From Lachnospiraceae bacterium (GTDB lineage Bacteria > Bacillota > Clostridia > Lachnospirales > Lachnospiraceae), in assembly GCA_003447895.1 (NCBI GenBank), contig DLYC01000092.1, positions 1 to 18,933 on the forward strand: a DNA stretch of 18,933 nt, in the 5' to 3' direction. A program made the position numbers and the translations under genes. Positions 15,891-18,933 of the stretch are shown here, one piece after another (position 1 is the stretch's first letter; every line of letters begins with the position of its first letter). Below the pieces are notes generated by a model, which was given only the letters and a program-made list of their open reading frames with translations, ran no database searches and was not told the DNA's origin.

Positions 15891-17087
15891 TCAATTTCGA
15901 AACAGGGAACGGATACCGCCACGGTCGGATCCGCCGCTGCCGTCCTCACTGTCCTCCTCGTCGATCTCGTCAAAGATCGAATACTTTCTGGCGTTGACGT
16001 AGTTGCTCCCGAGGACATTCAGGACATTTCTGACTTCTTTCGCGGTTGCATAGCCGCACTGCAGAAGCTGCGGGTCGGGATCGTGGCCGTCGAGATAGTA
16101 GAGCGACCTCTTTCGGATCAGTTTTTCTCCGCCGGTCTCACCGAGCAGGATCTTGGAGCCGGTGGGATTTGCGACCTTCATGCAGACTCTGGCGGGAAAG
16201 CTCTCCCTGAGTCCCCGAAGGCAGGTTGGCTCTGCGGAGGCCAGGATCAAATGGATGCCGAGAGGCCTCGCCAGCTGCGAGATGCGGAGGATATAGGCCA
16301 TGGCCGCCTGCCTGTTGGAGCGGAAGAGCCTCTGGTACTCCGTGATCATGATGATGCGGTGTTTCATGTGGCCGCCCCGCTCGTTAAAGCGGTAGATATC
16401 CCGGCAGCCGGATTCGTACAGAAGGTCATTTCTCCTGTCGATCTCCGCGCTCATTTCGGAGAGCATCGCCATGGTCTCTCTGACCGTGCCGCACACATGG
16501 CAGTAGGGGAGGATGGCGTAATCGTCGAAGCTGAGATTGGACGAGGAACAAAGGTAGAGATCCACGTCGCCCGGAAGCTGCCGGATGAGGATACTCAGAA
16601 CGAGCCCCTGGAGGAAGTCGGACAGGCCGCTTCCCGGCGTCCCTCCGACCAGGAGGTTCGGACTGTAGGTGAGTTCTGCCATGACGCATTCCCGGTACAG
16701 GTTCATGCCGATCGCAAGGGGGATTCCTTCGGAGGAGCTGTATTCCCTGCTGGTGAGAAGATCGCCGAGCCAGACCTCGTCGTGGCGCCAGGGAACGTCA
16801 ATGTAGATATGTCCGTCCGCGCGGTATACGCGGATATCGCGCCGGTAGAAGATCTTCCGGTAAAAGGGCTCCAGTTTGGAAATCCGGGTGGCGCTTCTCT
16901 TGTCGGCGGGAATGATCCCGAATCTTGTCATCATGGGGCCCTGGACACAAACGTCGACCGTGCCGTATACGTTGTTCTGCGCCCAGAGGTCGATCAGGTC
17001 GTCAATGTACGGCGTCATAGCCTGATCGTTCCATATTGTGTGATGTCTCAATAATTCCCCGGCTTTGGGGAGTATAAAATCTGCCAT
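15891..17087 (-). CDS. FtsK/SpoIIIE-like protein with degenerate Walker motifs (probable pseudo-ATPase)
   Basis: The 398-residue product can be followed along most of the FtsK motor domain: QGPMMTRFGI, the IYIDVPW strand, LAIGMNLYRECVMAEL, the P-loop region, the RRNDLLYESGCRDIYRFNE helix, and the block GIHLILAS...FPARVCMKVANPTGSKILLG..GGEKLI...LYYLDG. The Walker A reads GGTPGSGLS (148-156), with Leu155 in place of the essential Lys. The Walker B reads IIMITEY, with Thr249 in place of Asp, though Glu250 is kept. It has no transmembrane segments and no C-terminal gamma (DNA-orienting) domain, ending in an acidic, Gly/Ser-rich tail. The frame is intact, so it is not a decayed pseudogene. ATG 17087 is preferred (GGAG 6 nt upstream) over a GTG at 17120. 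A DNA-bound, non-hydrolysing or structural role is inference. Confidence 0.82.
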   Translation of the reverse strand: MADFILPKAGELLRHHTIWNDQAMTPYIDDLIDLWAQNNVYGTVDVCVQGPMMTRFGIIPADKRSATRISKLEPFYRKIFYRRDIRVYRADGHIYIDVPWRHDEVWLGDLLTSREYSSSEGIPLAIGMNLYRECVMAELTYSPNLLVGGTPGSGLSDFLQGLVLSILIRQLPGDVDLYLCSSSNLSFDDYAILPYCHVCGTVRETMAMLSEMSAEIDRRNDLLYESGCRDIYRFNERGGHMKHRIIMITEYQRLFRSNRQAAMAYILRISQLARPLGIHLILASAEPTCLRGLRESFPARVCMKVANPTGSKILLGETGGEKLIRKRSLYYLDGHDPDPQLLQCGYATAKEVRNVLNVLGSNYVNARKYSIFDEIDEEDSEDGSGGSDRGGIRSLFRN

Positions 17088-17141
17088 ATCGATCTCCGGT
17101 CCTCGAATGTCGGCACACACTGCGCGCGCCGGTATTTAGGA

Positions 17142-17150
17142 ATTATATCA
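17142..17150 (-). promoter_or_regulatory. Extended -10 promoter of the FtsK-like gene
   Basis: On the minus strand, TGA-TATAAT lies about 55 bp upstream of the ATG at 17087. The -35 region is weak. It is only ~16 bp from the oppositely directed promoter at 17166-17174. Confidence 0.6.
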
Positions 17151-17165
17151 TGTTTGGAGATTTAC

Positions 17166-17174
17166 TGGTATAAT
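17166..17174 (+). promoter_or_regulatory. Extended -10 promoter of the HAD hydrolase gene
   Basis: TGG-TATAAT on the plus strand, with no clear -35. Initiation near 17181 would give a leader of about 210 nt containing the 35-bp repeats and hairpins. The two divergent promoters share the same ~35 bp, so one regulator or polymerase binding event could affect both. Confidence 0.6.
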
Positions 17175-17202
17175 AAAACCCGGCGGATCCGGATCTGAGG
17201 AC

Positions 17203-17237
17203 CGCGTGTCTTCGCGCAAAGCGCTTCGACAAGGAGG
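17203..17237 (+). repeat. 35-bp direct repeat, copy 1, ending in a Shine-Dalgarno
   Basis: Identical to 17350-17384 over all 35 bases (begins cgcgtgtcttcgcgcaaagc, ends cgacaaggagg), offset 147 bp. The core tgtc-ttc-gcgc-aaa-gcgc-ttc-gaca can fold. Copy 1 is followed, 5 nt after AAGGAGG, by a GTG (17243) in frame with the HAD gene. Confidence 0.92.
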
Positions 17238-17240
17238 GCA

Positions 17241-17348
17241 GAGTGAAAAATCACTCTGATGAGCTGATTTTTCACTCACAAGGTTTGCGGCGAAATGCCT
17301 CAAACCTTGCGGGATCGCATCGGAGAATTTGCCTTCGCAAAATTCTCC
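17241..17348 (+). other. Three consecutive hairpins between the 35-bp repeats
   Basis: Hairpin 1: gagtgaaaaatca (17241-17253) with tgatttttcactc (17265-17277), 13 bp and extendable through ctc/gag. Hairpin 2: caaggtttg (17279-17287) with caaaccttg (17301-17309). Hairpin 3: ggagaattt (17322-17330) with aaattctcc (17340-17348). All arms are perfect. The block fills the leader almost completely and looks like a compact extragenic repeat element or a structured mRNA leader. Confidence 0.8.
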
Positions 17349-17349
17349 T

Positions 17350-17384
17350 CGCGTGTCTTCGCGCAAAGCGCTTCGACAAGGAGG
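17350..17384 (+). repeat. 35-bp direct repeat, copy 2, carrying the HAD gene ribosome site
   Basis: The second identical copy; its terminal AAGGAGG (17378-17384) is the Shine-Dalgarno of the ATG at 17390. ctcct at 17345-17349 can pair with aggag at 17379-17383 around the repeat core, hiding the site. The same ctcct is also used in hairpin 3, so the two folds exclude each other. Confidence 0.85.
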
Positions 17385-17389
17385 TAAGT

Positions 17390-18211
17390 ATGATCAGACT
17401 GATAGGACTTGATCTGGACGGGACTCTTTTGACCCGGGACAAGAGACTGACCGACAGGAACAAAGAGGCCCTTTCGGAAGCGTGGAAAAGGGGAATCGAA
17501 GTGGTCCCTGTCACGGGAAGGCCCCGCTCGGGGATTCCCCGGGAGGTGACGGAACTTCCTTTTATTCACTATACGATCACGTCAAACGGCGCCGTCACCT
17601 TTGACCGGAAGGCGGGAAAGGCAGTGAGAGAGCGGTATATGACGGTCCCGACAGCCATATCCGTCCTTGAGAAGGCCCGGGGAGACGACATCATCAGGGA
17701 ATACTTTACCGGCGGATTCGGCTTTCATGACGAGAAGACAAGGGAACTTCTGCGCGAGAGGTTCGGGAAAACGCCCGTGATCGGGTACCTGCGGCAGAGC
17801 AGAAAGCTGGTTGAAGATTTCCGCGGCAGCATCGAAGAGGTGCGGGAAGGAATTGAGAATATCTCCATCATGTGCCGGAGTCCTCTGAAGAAAGAGGAGA
17901 TCCTCGGGCAGATCCGGGACATCCGGGGGATTCGGATCATTTATCCCTGGCCCACGGACCTCGAGATCACATCCGACAAGGCGGACAAGGGGGAGGCCCT
18001 CCTTGAACTTGGCAGAATGCTCGGGATCGGGCGGGATGAGATCATGGCAATGGGGGACGGAAACAACGATCTCGGGCTCATGAAAGCGGCGGGCCTATCC
18101 GTGGCGATGGGAAATTCGGACCCTGAGATCCTGCAGGTTTCCGATTATGTGACAAAAGACAACGACCATGACGGTGTGGCGGAGGCGATCCGTCAATACG
18201 CGCTTAGTTAA
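17390..18211 (+). CDS. Cof-type HAD-superfamily hydrolase (sugar-phosphate or FMN phosphatase-like)
   Basis: This 273-residue protein has all HAD motifs: DLDGTLL with nucleophile Asp8 and acid Asp10, VTGR (motif II), a Lys in SDKADKGEAL, and GDGNND (222-227) followed by AGLSVAMGNSDPEI. It has the large type IIB cap and the length of Cof/YidA-family phosphatases, which hydrolyse small phosphorylated metabolites; the substrate cannot be read from sequence. ATG 17390 gives the standard MIRLIGLDLDGT start and sits 5 nt after AAGGAGG. An in-frame GTG at 17243 with an equally good ribosome site would add 49 residues encoded by the repeat leader; I regard that as less likely. A gene for an ADP-ribosylglycohydrolase follows after 25 nt. 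Confidence 0.93.
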   Translation: MIRLIGLDLDGTLLTRDKRLTDRNKEALSEAWKRGIEVVPVTGRPRSGIPREVTELPFIHYTITSNGAVTFDRKAGKAVRERYMTVPTAISVLEKARGDDIIREYFTGGFGFHDEKTRELLRERFGKTPVIGYLRQSRKLVEDFRGSIEEVREGIENISIMCRSPLKKEEILGQIRDIRGIRIIYPWPTDLEITSDKADKGEALLELGRMLGIGRDEIMAMGDGNNDLGLMKAAGLSVAMGNSDPEILQVSDYVTKDNDHDGVAEAIRQYALS

Positions 18212-18219
18212 AGCGGGAG

Positions 18220-18239
18220 TCGACAAGGAGGTAAGTATG
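18220..18239 (+). promoter_or_regulatory. Shared 20-base translation start cassette
   Basis: tcgacaaggaggtaagtatg, including Shine-Dalgarno and ATG, is identical to 17373-17392 at the start of the HAD gene. The preceding aaagcg (18210-18215) is also shared with the 35-bp repeat, with ggag replacing ct between the two blocks. Confidence 0.85.
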
Positions 18240-18933
18240 TACGGTGCAATACTGGGAGATATCATAGGAAGCCCTTACGAATTTGACGCGAACAATATCA
18301 AGACCACGGAGTTCAGCCTCTTTTCGGAGAGATCCGAATACACCGATGACAGCATCATGACCTGCGCGGTGGCGGAGGGCCTTCTGGACTGCGGAATCGA
18401 CGCGGACGACAAGACGATGTCCGAATCGATCATCCGGGCGATGAAGAAATACGGAAACCGCTATCCGTTCGCCGGCTACGGGGCCAATTTCAGCATGTGG
18501 CTGGAGCAGGAGAACCCGAAGCCCTACAACAGCTTCGGAAACGGAAGCGCCATGCGGGTTTCGCCTGCCGTCTGGCTCTGCCAGGAGGATCTTCACAGAA
18601 TGCTCCATATCGCGGCGGTGACGGCTGCGGTCTCCCACAACCACCCGGAGGGAATCCGGGGCGCCCAGTCCGTGGCCGCGGCCATTTTCATGGGGATTCA
18701 CGGCGCCTCCAAGGAAGAGATCCGGAACATGGTCTCCAAGGCGTTTGGCTATGATTTGTCCAAAACCTGCGATGAGATCCGCCCCGGCTACCATCACGTG
18801 GAGTCCTGCCAGGAAACTGTCCCGCAGGCCTTTGCGGCTTTCCTGGAGGGAGAGAGCTTCGAAGAGGTGATCCGCCTCGCGGTATCTTTGGGAGGCGATT
18901 CCGACACTCTGACAGCGATCGCGGGAAGCATGG
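18237..18933 (+). CDS. ADP-ribosylglycohydrolase (DraG/ARH family), 3' truncated
   Basis: The first 232 codons are present; the gene runs off the window. ARH-fold enzymes use two Mg ions to remove ADP-ribose from proteins or small molecules. The metal-binding motifs are visible: GAILGDIIGSPYEF at the N-terminus, TDDS (36-39), and GGDSDT near the end (Asp221, Asp223). GNGSAMR and SHNHPEGIRGAQ are also typical. This is the small, single-domain bacterial type. It is probably co-transcribed with the HAD gene 25 nt upstream. Both could process phosphorylated or ribosylated metabolites, but no shared pathway is proven. Confidence 0.93.
   Translation, partial: MYGAILGDIIGSPYEFDANNIKTTEFSLFSERSEYTDDSIMTCAVAEGLLDCGIDADDKTMSESIIRAMKKYGNRYPFAGYGANFSMWLEQENPKPYNSFGNGSAMRVSPAVWLCQEDLHRMLHIAAVTAAVSHNHPEGIRGAQSVAAAIFMGIHGASKEEIRNMVSKAFGYDLSKTCDEIRPGYHHVESCQETVPQAFAAFLEGESFEEVIRLAVSLGGDSDTLTAIAGSM

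Noticed and set aside
16083..17054. 323-codon plus-strand open frame opposite the FtsK-like gene
   Set aside because: The minus-strand frame shows clear FtsK homology and a ribosome site; the plus-strand product shows no family motifs.
1..18933. CRISPR array, transposase or phage genes
   Set aside because: No regularly spaced repeat-spacer pattern, no terminal inverted repeats and no transposase or phage motifs were found; the 17203-17384 repeats have only two full copies.

Overview
The window looks like chromosomal DNA from a Gram-positive anaerobe of the class Clostridia (Bacillota), most probably a Lachnospiraceae-type gut organism. I infer this from the gene content and layout, not from a database match. 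The clues are: strong AGGAGG-type ribosome binding sites with several GTG/TTG starts; an Ig-like/Fn3 surface protein; ychF and lgt directly upstream of the division and cell wall (dcw) cluster; a dcw cluster that runs from ftsW straight to divIB and ftsZ with no ftsA; and an FtsZ ending in a PSFLR-type tail.

Layout. (1) 1-3857: the 3' part of a very large secreted/surface protein with two ~260-residue repeats, two Ig-like (Big) domains and two C-terminal Fn3 domains, closed by a strong terminator. (2) 4078-5175: ychF, with its own promoter and terminator. (3) 5176-5560: a 385-bp intergenic stretch with small hairpins, a 15-bp palindrome and a dyad-covered extended -10 promoter for lgt (5561-6442). 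(4) 6538-14283: the dcw cluster mraZ-rsmH-ftsL-PBP-mraY-ftsW-divIB, mostly overlapping or tightly spaced. It starts at a near-consensus promoter followed by three 7-bp direct repeats that match the MraZ operator. murE, murD, murG, murB and ftsA, present in the B. subtilis cluster, are absent. (5) 14309-15537: ftsZ with its own promoter. (6) 15546-15740: a consensus promoter embedded in two inverted repeats, a tRNA-Ala(CGC) and a strong bidirectional terminator. (7) 15799-15858: a compact cluster of four DnaA-box-like 9-mers. (8) 15891-17087, minus strand: an FtsK/SpoIIIE-fold protein whose Walker A lysine and Walker B aspartate are both replaced. (9) 17142-18933: back-to-back divergent extended -10 promoters, a structured leader carrying a perfect 35-bp direct repeat, a Cof-type HAD phosphatase, and a 3'-truncated ADP-ribosylglycohydrolase that reuses the same 20-base translation start cassette.

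How the genes work together. RsmH, FtsL, the class B PBP, MraY, FtsW, DivIB and FtsZ supply the Z-ring, the septal peptidoglycan polymerase and its lipid-linked precursor. MraZ probably autoregulates the operon. Lgt lipidates exported lipoproteins.

The most unusual parts are the degenerate FtsK-like protein next to a DnaA-box cluster just downstream of ftsZ, and the repeat-built leader at 17203-17384, in which the Shine-Dalgarno sequence can be hidden by alternative pairing.
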